From: Nonomuraea guangzhouensis
GTDB taxonomy: Bacteria > Actinomycetota > Actinomycetes > Streptosporangiales > Streptosporangiaceae
Reading direction: 5' to 3'
DNA length: 64,000 bases
Assembly: GCF_019396345.1 (NCBI RefSeq)
Contig: NZ_JAHKRM010000012.1
Span: 62,001-126,000, forward strand
The translations under genes were made by a program, and so were the position numbers. Positions 1-14,167 of the stretch are shown one piece after another. The first letter of the stretch is position 1. Each line of letters begins with the position of its first letter. A model generated the notes under the pieces. The model had not been told where the DNA came from and searched no databases. It was given only the letters and a program-made list of their open reading frames with translations.

Positions 1-900
1 AGTCGCCTGCACGCCTGCGACAGCGCCCGCCAGCAACGCGACATCACCTACTGTCACCCGTCCCTGTCCGGCGGCGAGCAACGTCCACCCCAGGCAGGCG
101 ACGGTGACGGCGGCCGAAATGAAACCCAGGGCCACTTGGACGGCCAGTTCTCGCACATCCATTCCCCGTCGCTCGGCGTCCGCGCTCCTGCGCTCGGCCG
201 ACATGCGGTGCCGGAAGTAAGAACCGGTGCCGAACAACCGGATCTCTTTGGCGGCCTCAACGCTGGTGAGCAACAGCCGGTAAAAGATCTCCCGACGTTC
301 CAGCGGGCCGATCCGCCACATCAGCGCCGCCCGTTTGCGTGACAGTTGCCACTCCGCCAGCAACGCGGGGATCGCCGCCGCCAGGACGGCGACCGCCAGC
401 CACCGGCTGACGGCCATTAGAGCGCCGATGAAACCAGTCACCGTTACCAGCCCCCTGGCGACCGCCAGCACACCGGAGACGACCAGGCCCGGAGTCATCC
501 CACCCGACTGGTGGGCCAGGCTGAGGCGGTCCAGAAAATGCGGATCCTCAAAGCGCTTGATCCCTACGAACCGTTCGACGACCTCGAACAGCCGATCCTG
601 GGCCAGAAGCGCGATCCTGCGTTCCAGCTCGTTCTTCAGGAAACGCTCACAGGCTGGCAGCACCGCGGCGACCAGAGCGGTGACCGCGAATCCGACGATC
701 ACTCCCGTGAGAGATCCGCCGCCCGCGACCCTGTCCAAGGCGAGTTTCGTCAGCCAGGCCACGGTCACGGGTATGGCGGCCTGGCTCACCACGGCGAGCC
801 CATAGGGGACAAGCAGCTGCGGTCCCGCGCGAACCGCCAGACCGAACACGGTCGCCAGGCCCCTTATCGAGACTCTTTGGTCCCTTATCGGATCATCCAT
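1..900 (-). CDS. ABC exporter, membrane domain (3' part beyond left edge)
   Basis: The minus strand is open without a stop from an ATG at 898-900 to the window edge, giving 300 residues. The protein starts MDDPIRDQRVS and has hydrophobic segments near residues 15-50, 55-80, 140-180 and 265-300, with a charged stretch between them (KNELERRIALLAQDRLFEVV, then LERREIFYRLLLTSVEAAKE). This is the pattern of the six-helix membrane domain of fused ABC exporters that move peptides, lipids or drugs. The ATP-binding domain should follow outside the window. The gene lies 135 bases downstream of the large regulator on the same strand, so the regulator may control it. Substrate unknown. The family call rests on topology and the coupling-helix-like segment, because the Walker motifs are not in view. 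Confidence 0.75.
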   Translation of the reverse strand, partial: MDDPIRDQRVSIRGLATVFGLAVRAGPQLLVPYGLAVVSQAAIPVTVAWLTKLALDRVAGGGSLTGVIVGFAVTALVAAVLPACERFLKNELERRIALLAQDRLFEVVERFVGIKRFEDPHFLDRLSLAHQSGGMTPGLVVSGVLAVARGLVTVTGFIGALMAVSRWLAVAVLAAAIPALLAEWQLSRKRAALMWRIGPLERREIFYRLLLTSVEAAKEIRLFGTGSYFRHRMSAERRSADAERRGMDVRELAVQVALGFISAAVTVACLGWTLLAAGQGRVTVGDVALLAGAVAGVQAT

Positions 901-1035
901 GTGCCGAACCCACACCGGGAACAGGAAGCAAGAGCGATAGAGATCCACCCATCCTGCCGGTGTACACACCCGCCACGGGCGCCGACAGGCGGCGTCCCCG
1001 AACAGCGCCGGGCTGGATCTGAGGCGATGCCGGAT

Positions 1036-3486
1036 TCACCACGTGTCATCGGCCGATCGCTTCGCCCTGGCCGCCTCGCGTTCGTTGCCGATCTGTTCGG
1101 CGAGCGTCAACGCCCGGCCACGGTAGCTCCGGGCAGGGTGGTGATCGCCGGTCGCCTGATGGGTGTCGGCGAGGTTGTTGAGTACTTGGCAGATCAAGTT
1201 GGGCGCGTAGAGCCGTTCACTGAGCTGGAGCGCCTGCTCGTGGTGGGAGACGGCTTGGAGGTAGTGACCGGTGCGGGCGCGGACGTTGCCGATCCCGGTC
1301 AGGGACATGATCTCGCTGGGACGGTCGCCGACTTGCCGGCTGGCGACGAGCGCCTGCTCGTAGTGCGTGAGCGCCTGCGCATAGTCGCCCATGAGGAGAT
1401 AGGTCGTCGCCAGCTCGGCTTCGGTGAGCGCCTGGCTCTGCAACCCCCCTGTCTGCCGGGCGAGGTCCAGAAGGTCGTGCTGGTATTTCAGCGCTTCGCC
1501 GTAACGGCCTTCCCGGGAGTAGACCCTGGCGAGGCCCCACTGGGCGAGGACCTCTCCGAACATGTCATTGCTCTCCCGCGACAGCTCCAGGGCCTGCTGG
1601 CAGTGGTCCTGTGTCTCCGAAAGCCGGCCCAAGTGGAAGTAGGCGTCACCGAGGTAAACGTGCGCCACCGTCTCACCGTGGCCGAACCCGATCCGCTGAT
1701 AGAGCGACAATGCCTGACGCCGGTAGTCCAGAGCCGTGTGGTTGTCGCCTCGGCGAGAGTGGGCCGCCGCGAGACTGGTCATGGTGACGGCCGCGCCAAG
1801 GGCGTCATCGGCGCGAACCGCGGCGCCCAGAGCGAGGTGATGGGTTTCCAGCCACTCATCGCCGTAACCACGAAGGAAGAAGTAATGAGCCAGGGCGTGG
1901 GAGATCCTCCACGCGTGGACCTCGCTGTGCTCTGCTTCGGCCTGCCTGATGGCGGGCACCAGATTGCCCCTTTCCGCGTCCAGCCAGGCCAGCGCGTCCG
2001 TCACATCGGTGAAGTGCCGCATCGGGACGACCGGCGCGAACTCGATGGGGGGCAGGAACGGCGGCCGGAACCACTCCAGCTTGTCGGTGGCCGCGTGGAC
2101 GGTATGGGCATACCAGTCCAGCAATCGGATGAACGCCGCAGATCGCAGCGGTGCGCCGTCCTCACGGCGAACCTGCTCGCCGGCATAGACGCGCAGCAGG
2201 TCGTGCAGGGCATATCGGCCCGCGTAGGGTTCCTCTATCAGGCAGCCGCGATGGAGCACGCTCAGCAGCCGTTGCGCCTCGACCAGCGTCAGGTCGGCGA
2301 GATTGGCCGCCGAGTAGGCGTCGAAGTCCACTCCGGGGGCCAGCCCGAGTAATCGGAACAACCGGGCGGCGGCGGGGGGCAGGGCGTGGTACGACCATGA
2401 GAAGACCACACGGGCGTCTGTGGACCGGTCGCCACCGGCGTCGAGCAGGTCCAGACGACGCTCTTCGCTCCTCAGCTCGCCGACGAGTGCGGAAAGCGTG
2501 GCATGCGGGTGGTGGACGATCCGCTCGGCCGCCACGCGCAGGGTAAGGGGAAGCCCCGCGCACAGAACGTTCAGCTCCGCGCATGCCTTCGGCTCAGCCG
2601 AGGCACGCTCCGTGGAGAGAAACCGCCCAAGCAGGTCGGCGGCCTCGTCCTGCGACAGCCTGTCGACGACGAGGCGGTGGGCGCCCTCGCGGGCGACCAG
2701 CCCGCTCATGCTGTCGCGGCTTGTCACCACCACCACGTGCCCGGCTGTCCCGGGCAGCAGCGGGCGGACCTGCTCGGCCGACCGGGCGTTGTCCAGCACG
2801 ATGAGCATTCGCCTGCCGGCCAGCGCGTCGCGATACAGCGCACCGCGTTCGTCAGGGTCAGCGGGGATCGTCTCCCCGCCGAGGGCGCGGATCAAGATGC
2901 CCAACGCCACCTCCGCCGACATCGGTTCGGCTAAGTCGTAACCGCGCAGATTGAGGTAGATCTGACCGTCGGGAAACCGGTCGGCGACGCGGTGCCCCCA
3001 GTGCACCGCCAGAGCTGTCTTTCCCACCCCGGCGGTCCCGGTCAACACGATCGTGACCATGGCGACCGGCTGGGCACCGGCCGTCGTCACGATGCCGTCG
3101 AGCGCGGTGAGCTCATCGGCCCGTCCGCAGAATCCGGGCACCACGGCAGGTAACAGGTGCGGGGACGGCCTCGTCACGACCGGATGCGACCGCTGGTCCA
3201 CGGCCCGCTCCCACGCCGTGATCCACCGTCGGGTCTCCTCCGCTCCCGCACCGAGCGCCCGCACCAGCGCTTCCAGGACATCGCTCGGCATGAGCGTGGC
3301 CCCCGACAGATAGTTGGCCAGACTGCTGCGCGGCACCTTGGTGGCCTCGGCCAGATCACGCAGGGAGAGACGTACCCTTCCCGTTCCCCGGGCGGCGGCG
3401 ACCCGTCGCCTGTCGAGCTCATTGAGAAAGTCTGTCACCGATGAGTGCTCAGCCAGCTGTGGGACGGTATCCGAAGGATCACCCAT
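1036..3486 (-). CDS. HTH / NB-ARC / TPR transcriptional regulator (STAND ATPase)
   Basis: The protein has 816 residues. An XRE-like helix-turn-helix occupies about residues 35-80 (LSLRDLAEATKVPRSSLANY). An NB-ARC NTPase domain follows, with Walker A GTAGVGKTAL near residue 150 and a Walker B-like MLIVLDNA near 225. The C-terminal third (about 570-800) is a run of tetratricopeptide repeats of about 40 residues, with recurring G-D/G-H-Y-x-A-L/Q-A patterns. This architecture is known from AfsR-like STAND regulators, where nucleotide and ligand sensing control DNA binding. There is no SARP domain, so it is not a classical AfsR. It lies upstream of the ABC exporter gene on the same strand and could switch it on. 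A short palindrome 36 bases upstream of the start may be its operator. Confidence 0.85.
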   Translation of the reverse strand: MGDPSDTVPQLAEHSSVTDFLNELDRRRVAAARGTGRVRLSLRDLAEATKVPRSSLANYLSGATLMPSDVLEALVRALGAGAEETRRWITAWERAVDQRSHPVVTRPSPHLLPAVVPGFCGRADELTALDGIVTTAGAQPVAMVTIVLTGTAGVGKTALAVHWGHRVADRFPDGQIYLNLRGYDLAEPMSAEVALGILIRALGGETIPADPDERGALYRDALAGRRMLIVLDNARSAEQVRPLLPGTAGHVVVVTSRDSMSGLVAREGAHRLVVDRLSQDEAADLLGRFLSTERASAEPKACAELNVLCAGLPLTLRVAAERIVHHPHATLSALVGELRSEERRLDLLDAGGDRSTDARVVFSWSYHALPPAAARLFRLLGLAPGVDFDAYSAANLADLTLVEAQRLLSVLHRGCLIEEPYAGRYALHDLLRVYAGEQVRREDGAPLRSAAFIRLLDWYAHTVHAATDKLEWFRPPFLPPIEFAPVVPMRHFTDVTDALAWLDAERGNLVPAIRQAEAEHSEVHAWRISHALAHYFFLRGYGDEWLETHHLALGAAVRADDALGAAVTMTSLAAAHSRRGDNHTALDYRRQALSLYQRIGFGHGETVAHVYLGDAYFHLGRLSETQDHCQQALELSRESNDMFGEVLAQWGLARVYSREGRYGEALKYQHDLLDLARQTGGLQSQALTEAELATTYLLMGDYAQALTHYEQALVASRQVGDRPSEIMSLTGIGNVRARTGHYLQAVSHHEQALQLSERLYAPNLICQVLNNLADTHQATGDHHPARSYRGRALTLAEQIGNEREAARAKRSADDTW

Positions 3487-3522
3487 ACGCGAAGCCTGTC
3501 ACAACGCCCCGGCCCAAGTCAG

Positions 3523-3537
3523 CATAGATCGTCTATG
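3523..3537. promoter_or_regulatory. Palindrome upstream of the STAND regulator
   Basis: CATAGA and TCTATG form a perfect inverted repeat around TCG. It lies 36 bases before the start codon of the 816-residue regulator. Position and symmetry suggest an operator, but no protein is tied to it. Confidence 0.35.
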
Positions 3538-3751
3538 GCTCGGTGGAGAGTCTGATGTTCCCATCCCTGGGCATAGCCGCCCACTTCTTCTATGGGCGAT
3601 AGTAGTAGCCGCTCAGCCTCCCGTCAGTTGTCAGTGCGGGACGACACCGTCGGCCGGCACCCGGCGATATGAGACGCCGGGACGATAGCTTGATCGGCGG
3701 TCGGTCCGCTGGACTGTAGCTCCTTCCGCCTCTTTCGCGAACGGGGCGTGG

Positions 3752-4380
3752 TCAGAGGGGCCAGTTGGCCGGACGCCGTAGCTCTAGCGCGGGGGCCGCG
3801 GCCGGCAGTGGACTGGCCACGTCAGGAGACAGGGCGTCCACGACGAGCGCGAGGTAGCGTTGCCGGCCGTCGCTGTTGGGGTTCATGGTCCACAGCAGGC
3901 TCACGAGCATGACCATGATCCTGGGCATGTCGTCCGGAACGAGATCGGCGCGGATGAGGCCGGCCTGCTGTGCCCGGTTGGTCAGCAGGGTCAGTGACTC
4001 GAAGAAGCGGGCGCTGGTTTCGGCGGTCATGGCGCCGGCGTTCCTGGCGGCGGCCAGGGTGTTGTATTCGCGGGCCGCCAGGACAGCGCGGCATCGAGCA
4101 CGGTGACCATGCCTCGCCTGGGGTCGTCGTCGTCCAGGGCCTGTTCGATGGCGGGAGCGATGTCCTCGGTGAAGCTCTGGTCGAGGGCGGCGCGGACCAG
4201 CACCGCCTTGTCGGGGAAGTGGCGGTAGAGCGTGGCGATGCCCACGCCGGCGCGGTTCGCGATCTCTTCGAGCGACGCGTCAGGGCCGACTTCGGTCCAG
4301 ACCTGCCGGGTCGCGTGCACGATCTTCTCGGAGTTGCGTGCGGCGTCGGCGCGCAGTGGACGGGAATCAGCGGTGGTCAC
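3752..4380 (-). pseudogene. TetR-family regulator, broken by one frameshift
   Basis: A GTG at 4380, preceded by a GAGGGAG ribosome site, opens a TetR N-terminus with the usual helix-turn-helix (SLEEIANRAGVGIATLYRHF, about residues 38-57). The frame ends wrongly in SWRPANTTPW near 4085. The neighbouring frame continues with LAAREYNTLAAARNAGAMTA and a normal TetR ligand domain to the stop at 3752. A -1 (or +2) shift near 4086-4093 would restore one protein of about 208 residues. Either the gene is recently inactivated or the sequence holds an indel. The C-terminal half could in principle be made from an internal ATG at 4030, but without a DNA-binding domain. No obvious target gene lies beside it. 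Confidence 0.8.
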
Positions 4381-4739
4381 TCGACTGCTCCCTCACGACG
4401 GCCGGAACGACAAAACGACATATTCCTGGAGTAAAGCCCGGCTAGGGGAACCCGGCCTGAGTCTCGGCATGGGCTCAGGTGGTGAAAATCCAGGTCAGAA
4501 GCCATCTCAGGGGGCAGGCTCAGGGCATTCGATGGGTTGTAGCCGTGGAGAGCGGGGTCAGTATCCCCGCTGACACCAGAAATTCCACGGAGAACACTGT
4601 GTCTATCTTTCGCTATCTCGGTCTGACGCGCCAGCCGGTGCCCATGCCTCCGGATATCTTCGGCGGCAGCTCTGGTGCGGAACTCGCGCGCCGTCGGCGC
4701 CGTCACCGCCGCCACTGAGTTCAACGCTCAACCCAAAAG
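4381..4739. other. Intergenic stretch with one small ORF
   Basis: Between the broken tetR and the fucosidase terminator only the 39-codon ORF at 4599-4718 has a plausible start. Longer open frames on either strand here lack ribosome sites and family-like composition. Confidence 0.5.
4599..4718 (+). CDS. Small arginine-rich ORF
   Basis: A GTG codon sits six bases after GGAG, an ideal spacing, and opens 39 residues starting VSIFRYLGLTRQPVPMPPD and ending in an Arg/His-rich tail (ARRRRRHRRH). The stop is followed 21 bases later by a strong hairpin that could end its transcript. No family is recognised. The basic tail would suit binding nucleic acid or a membrane, but that is a guess. It could also be a chance frame. 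Confidence 0.35.
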   Translation: MSIFRYLGLTRQPVPMPPDIFGGSSGAELARRRRRHRRH

Positions 4740-4770
4740 ACGCTCGGCGGGGAGCCCCCTCGCCGGGCGT
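4740..4770. terminator. Hairpin at the end of the fucosidase operon
   Basis: A 13-bp stem with two G-U pairs and a five-base loop lies just past the stop of the leftward GH29 gene and just past the small rightward ORF. It can serve both directions and has no long T run. Confidence 0.6.
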
Positions 4771-4780
4771 TTCGCTGCGA

Positions 4781-9981
<5,201 letters not shown>

Positions 9982-9982
<1 letters not shown>

Positions 9983-10992
9983 CACAGGCCCCGTTCCCGG
10001 CGCTGCACGAGGCGCCAGTTGATCGCGGTGAACAGCAGGATGACCACGAACACGGCCCACGCGATCGCGGCGCCGTAGCCGTAGTCGTTGTCGTTGAACG
10101 CCTCGCGGTAGAAGTACAGGATCGCGGTGAGCCCGGCGCCGCCCGGCCCGCCCGAGCTGGCGTTGGTGGCCGAGTTGATGCCGAACAGCACCTGCGGCTC
10201 GGTGAAGGTCTGCATGCCGTTGATCGTCGAGACGACCACCGTGAACAGGATGATCGGCCGCAGCATGGGGACCGTGATGCGGAAGAAGAGCTGCACGGGG
10301 CCCGCGCCGTCGATCCTGGCGGCCTCGTACAACTCACTGGGCACGGCCTGCAGACCGGCGAGGTAGATGATCGCGTTGTAGCCGGTCCACTGCCAGCAAC
10401 TGATCGCGGCGATCACCATCTTGATCGTCCACTCGTTGACCAGCCACGGGACCGGCGAGGCCGACAACCACTGCAGGATGGCGTTGATCAGGCCGAAGTT
10501 CGTGCTGAACACCGAGCCGAAGAAGATCGTGACCGCCACGACGGAGGTGACGTTCGGCACGAAGTAGGCGATCCGGTAGAACCCGCTCAGCCGGACGGCC
10601 GAGTTGAGCATGTTCGCCACGAGGAGGGCCAGGAACAGCGTCGGGATCGTGGACATGAACCAGATCAGGAACGTGTTCTTCAGCGATAGCCAGAACGTCT
10701 GGTCCTGCATCAGCGACTCGAAGTTCTGCAGGCCGACGAACTTCATCTCGCCCAGACCGTTCCACTTCTGGAACGCCAGATAGAACGAGAACAGCACCGG
10801 CACCAGCATGAACACCGCGAAGAGCAAGAAGAACGGCGAGATGGACAGGTACTGCGGCCAGTACCTGCCCAATGACCCCTTCGGCCGGGTCCGCCGGGCA
10901 TGGGCGGGGCCGCCGCGGCCGGACGCGGCCGCGGCGGGGTCCGGCAGGCCGGCGGACGCCGGCGCGGATGTGCGGGCGGACATGGGGGACAC
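9982..10992 (-). CDS. Sugar ABC transporter permease, MalF type
   Basis: The 336-residue protein begins with a hydrophilic tail of about 50 residues, then membrane segments from ISPFFLLFAVFMLVPVLFSF onward, and the EAARIDGAGPVQLFFRI coupling loop near residue 215. It is one half of the importer channel that accepts sugar from the lipoprotein encoded seven bases upstream (11000-12289). A start three codons later (second Met, MSAR) is also possible. Specificity cannot be read from the permease; the enzymes downstream suggest a galactose- or fucose-containing oligosaccharide. Confidence 0.9.
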
Positions 10993-10999
10993 CGTCCTC

Positions 11000-12289
11000 T
11001 CAGCTCACGCCCTGCCGCCCGGCGATCTGTTTGGCCGCGCTCACCGCGTCGTTCCACGCGGTGGTGGAGTCCTTGTTCTTGGTCCAGATGTTGACGATCT
11101 CGTCCTTGAAGGGCTGGGCCACGGCCGCGTCAGCGGGCGCCTCGTACTGGATCGGGATCTTCTTCGCGGCCGGCCCGAACACCTCGATCGTCTTCTGGCC
11201 CCCGAAGAACGGGTCCCCGCCGGTCAGCGCGGGCATGTCATAGGAGGCGGGTGTGGAGGGGAACAACGCCGCGTCGGTGAAGCCGCGGGCCTGGTTCTCC
11301 GCGTTGAGCAGCCAGGTGACGATCTGGAACGCCAGCTTGGGATCCCGGCAGTCCTTGGTCAGCGCCAGGAACGACCCGCCGATGTTCGCCGGTCCTCCCG
11401 GCATGGGGGCCACCCGCCATTTGCCCGACGTCGCCTCCACGCCGCTCTTGAGGTCCAGCGCGAACCAGGCGGCGCCGACGGTCCCGGCCACCTTGCCCTG
11501 CGCGGCGGCGGCGTTCCAGTCCGGACCGTCGTATTTGGGGGCGACGATGCCCATCTCATTGGCCTTGACCGTCATGTCCCAGACCTGGCGGATGTGGTCC
11601 TGGTCGCCGATGAACTTGTTGCTCTCGTCGATGAAGCGCTTGGTCCCCTGGCCGAGCATCTTGTCGAACAGCCCCTCGGCCGAGTCGATGATGAACGCGT
11701 CCGGGTTGGCCTTCTTCAGCTTCACCCCGGCCTCGAAGAACGCCTCCCAGGTGGACATGGACGAGCCGACCTCGGCGGGGTCCGCGGGCAGGCCGGCCTT
11801 GTCGAAGATGTCGTGGCGATAGAACAGTGCGGTGGGTCCGATGTCGATCGGAAAGCCGATCAGCTTGCCGTCGGTGGTGGAGCCCTGCTTCCACTTCCAC
11901 TCGACGTACTGTGAGGCCAGCTTGCCGGCGCCGAGGCTGTTGAGGTCGATGAACCGGTCGGGCTCGGCCAGCAGGGAGGCGATGTTCTCGCCCTTGATCC
12001 CGGTGATGTCGGGCACGAACTTGCGGCCGTTCATCGTGGCGATCAACTTCTGCTTGAAGTCGCCGCCGATCACCGACGGCTTGATCTTGGTCTGGGCGAA
12101 CTGTTTGACGGCGTCGGCCACGACCTTGTCGCTCAGGCCGCCGCCCCAGTACCAGAGGGTCAGTTCCGCGGCGGTGCCACCGCTCGCGGCGCCGCTCCCT
12201 GAGCCGCCACAGGCGGCCGTGCTCCCGGCGCCTGCCGCCGCGAGGGAGAGCAGCCCGGCACGAATCAGCCCTCTGCGCGAAAGTTCCAT
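11000..12289 (-). CDS. Sugar-binding lipoprotein of ABC importer 1
   Basis: The 429 residues start with a twin-Arg-like signal (MELSRRGLIRAGLLSL) ending in the lipobox AACG, Cys at about residue 27, so the mature protein is lipid-anchored outside the membrane. The rest is the extracellular solute-binding family 1 fold (LTLWYWGGGLSDKVVADAVK; DITGIKGENIASLLAE). The ribosome site GGAGG lies within the last codons of the pfkB gene, whose stop is two bases upstream of this ATG, which ties kinase and importer into one operon. The exact glycan is unknown. Confidence 0.92.
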   Translation of the reverse strand: MELSRRGLIRAGLLSLAAAGAGSTAACGGSGSGAASGGTAAELTLWYWGGGLSDKVVADAVKQFAQTKIKPSVIGGDFKQKLIATMNGRKFVPDITGIKGENIASLLAEPDRFIDLNSLGAGKLASQYVEWKWKQGSTTDGKLIGFPIDIGPTALFYRHDIFDKAGLPADPAEVGSSMSTWEAFFEAGVKLKKANPDAFIIDSAEGLFDKMLGQGTKRFIDESNKFIGDQDHIRQVWDMTVKANEMGIVAPKYDGPDWNAAAAQGKVAGTVGAAWFALDLKSGVEATSGKWRVAPMPGGPANIGGSFLALTKDCRDPKLAFQIVTWLLNAENQARGFTDAALFPSTPASYDMPALTGGDPFFGGQKTIEVFGPAAKKIPIQYEAPADAAVAQPFKDEIVNIWTKNKDSTTAWNDAVSAAKQIAGRQGVS

Positions 12290-12291
12290 TT

Positions 12292-13272
12292 CTAACCCTC
12301 CGGGTTATGGGGGATGACATCGAGGATGAAGCCGTAGTCGCGGCGCAGCCGCTGGTCGGTGAGGTTGCGCAACCAGCCGGCCACGTCGGCCCAGCGGGGC
12401 GCGGAGGGTGCGCCGCCCACCCGCCGTACGGACAAGGCCGCGACGAGGTTGGCGAACCGGATCCGTTCGGCGAGCGGCCAGCCGGCCAGGGTCGCCGCGA
12501 CGAGGCCGGCGCCGAAGACGTCTCCCGCGCCGGTGGGGTCGCGGACGTCCACCGGCAGCGCGGGGATGTCCGCCGCCTCACCGGTGGTCGCGTCGACGGC
12601 GAGGACGCCGTCGCCGCCGCGGGTGACGACCGCGAGCGGCACCAGGTCCCCCAACCTGGACAGCGCCGCCGCGGGGGTGTCCGTTCTGGTGTAGCTCATG
12701 GCCTCGTAGGCGTTGGGCATGAAGGCGTGGCACCAGGCGAGCTGCTCGAGCATCGCCGACGACCACTCCTCCGTGGGATCCCACCCCACGTCGGCGAAGA
12801 CCAGACCACCGGTCTTCGCCGGCCACGCGACGGGCTGCGGGCCCAGGTGGACGATCGCCGCCCGGGCCGCCGGCGGATCACCGATCATCTCGTCGGGCCC
12901 CATGGGCGGGGGGAAGCCGTGGGTCACCAGCGCGCGGTCGCCTTCGTAGGCCAGGGAGGCGGTGGTCGGGGTGGGCCAGCCGGGCAGCAGCCGCGACCGG
13001 CTGAGGTCCACGCCCTCCTCTTCGCCGAGCGCCGTCCAGCAGTACCGGCCGAAGGGATCGTCGCCGAAGGCCGCCGCGACACCGGTCCGCAGGCCGAGCC
13101 TGGCCAGCGTGAACGCGAAGTTCGCGATCCCGCCGGGCCCCGAGGCCATTTCGGTGGTCCAGATCTCCGTTCCCGGCTTGGGCCCCTGCTCCAGACCGGC
13201 GAAGGCCAGGTCGAAGAAGAGCAGGCCGGACACGAAGACATCGAGCTGTGGTTGGTGCGCGTGGTCTGGCAT
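12292..13272 (-). CDS. PfkB-family carbohydrate kinase
   Basis: A 326-residue protein from the ATG at 13272 (MPDHAHQPQLDVFVSGLLFF). It shows both PfkB signatures: the N-terminal glycine pattern GPGGIANFAFTLARLG and the C-terminal DPTGAGDVFGAGLVAA with the catalytic Asp. The family phosphorylates sugars such as ribose, fructose, tagatose-6-phosphate or nucleosides using ATP; the substrate here is open. It is the first gene of the leftward operon and faces the DeoR gene across 142 bases, so it is probably controlled by that regulator. It could phosphorylate the hexose released by the GH2, GH29 or GH38 enzymes. A longer upstream frame exists but has no family similarity. Confidence 0.88.
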   Translation of the reverse strand: MPDHAHQPQLDVFVSGLLFFDLAFAGLEQGPKPGTEIWTTEMASGPGGIANFAFTLARLGLRTGVAAAFGDDPFGRYCWTALGEEEGVDLSRSRLLPGWPTPTTASLAYEGDRALVTHGFPPPMGPDEMIGDPPAARAAIVHLGPQPVAWPAKTGGLVFADVGWDPTEEWSSAMLEQLAWCHAFMPNAYEAMSYTRTDTPAAALSRLGDLVPLAVVTRGGDGVLAVDATTGEAADIPALPVDVRDPTGAGDVFGAGLVAATLAGWPLAERIRFANLVAALSVRRVGGAPSAPRWADVAGWLRNLTDQRLRRDYGFILDVIPHNPEG

Positions 13273-13414
13273 TACTTCGCCTACTTCCGGCGCATTAGCA
13301 CCTTTCGAATTAGGCAGGATCGTGCACCCTCGGTGAGCGACTATGCAAGAGTTCGCTCGAAAATTTTCCAATTTCCTCTGGTGATGATCGAGTTTGCGCG
13401 CTACTGTCCGTGTC
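13273..13414. promoter_or_regulatory. Divergent promoter region of the DeoR glycan locus
   Basis: This 142-base, locally AT-richer spacer separates the leftward kinase-importer operon from the rightward deoR-GH4-GH38 operon and must hold both promoters. TTTCGAA occurs near 13303 and CTCGAAAATTTTCC near 13356, which may be parts of DeoR sites, but no clear repeat stands out. Confidence 0.45.
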
Positions 13415-14167
13415 ATGCTCCGGGACCGACGCCACGAACTGATCGTGCACATCCTTCGCTCAGAGGGCACCGCCACTGTCGAGGCGCTGGCCGAGCGCCT
13501 CGCCGCCAGTCCCGCGACGATCCGCCGGGACCTCGTCCAGCTGCACGACGACGGCCTGCTCCGGCGGGTGTACGGCGGCGCCATGCCGATCGACGAGCGA
13601 GACGATCCGTTCGTCGACGTGGCGGCGGTACGCGGAGCGGAGAAAGACAAGATCGCGCAAAGGTGCGCAGAGATGGTCAAAGACGACGAGACCGTGTTAC
13701 TCGACATCGGCACGACCGCGCACCGCGTCGCCACCCACCTGCGCGGCCGATCCCTCACGGTCGTCACCAGCAGCCTCGCCGTCTTCGAGGAGCTTCAGGA
13801 CGAGGAGGACATCCAGCTCATCATGCTGGGCGGCATGGTCCGTCGCGACTACCGGTCGCTGGTGGGCTTCCTGACCGAGGACAACCTCCGCCAGATCAAG
13901 GCCGACCGGCTCTTCCTCGGCACCAGCGGGGTGCGTCCCGGCGGGCACGTCATGGACACCACCGTGGTGGAGGTGCCGGTCAAGCGTGCCATGATCGCGG
14001 CGAGCGACCAGGTGATCCTGGTGGCGGACGTCGGAAAGTTCCCCGGCACCGGGATGGCCCGGGTCTGCGGCCCGGAAGATCTCGATGTCATCGTCACCAA
14101 CGCCCCAGGTGACCAGGAAACGCTCACCGCCATGCGGGAGGCGGGAGTCAAGGTGATCACAGTATGA
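13415..14167 (+). CDS. DeoR-family transcriptional regulator
   Basis: About 250 residues. The N-terminal HTH (TATVEALAERLAASPATIRR, then DLVQLHDDGLLRRVYGGA) carries the DeoR fingerprint. The C-terminal phosphosugar-sensing domain contains DIGTTAHRVATHL and the typical LGTSGV motif. Such proteins repress sugar operons and release DNA when a phosphorylated sugar binds. Its partner PfkB kinase, transcribed divergently, could make the inducer. The start chosen is the ATG at 13415, where family similarity begins; no strong ribosome site is visible. Its last codons overlap the GH4 start (ATGA). Confidence 0.9.
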   Translation: MLRDRRHELIVHILRSEGTATVEALAERLAASPATIRRDLVQLHDDGLLRRVYGGAMPIDERDDPFVDVAAVRGAEKDKIAQRCAEMVKDDETVLLDIGTTAHRVATHLRGRSLTVVTSSLAVFEELQDEEDIQLIMLGGMVRRDYRSLVGFLTEDNLRQIKADRLFLGTSGVRPGGHVMDTTVVEVPVKRAMIAASDQVILVADVGKFPGTGMARVCGPEDLDVIVTNAPGDQETLTAMREAGVKVITV

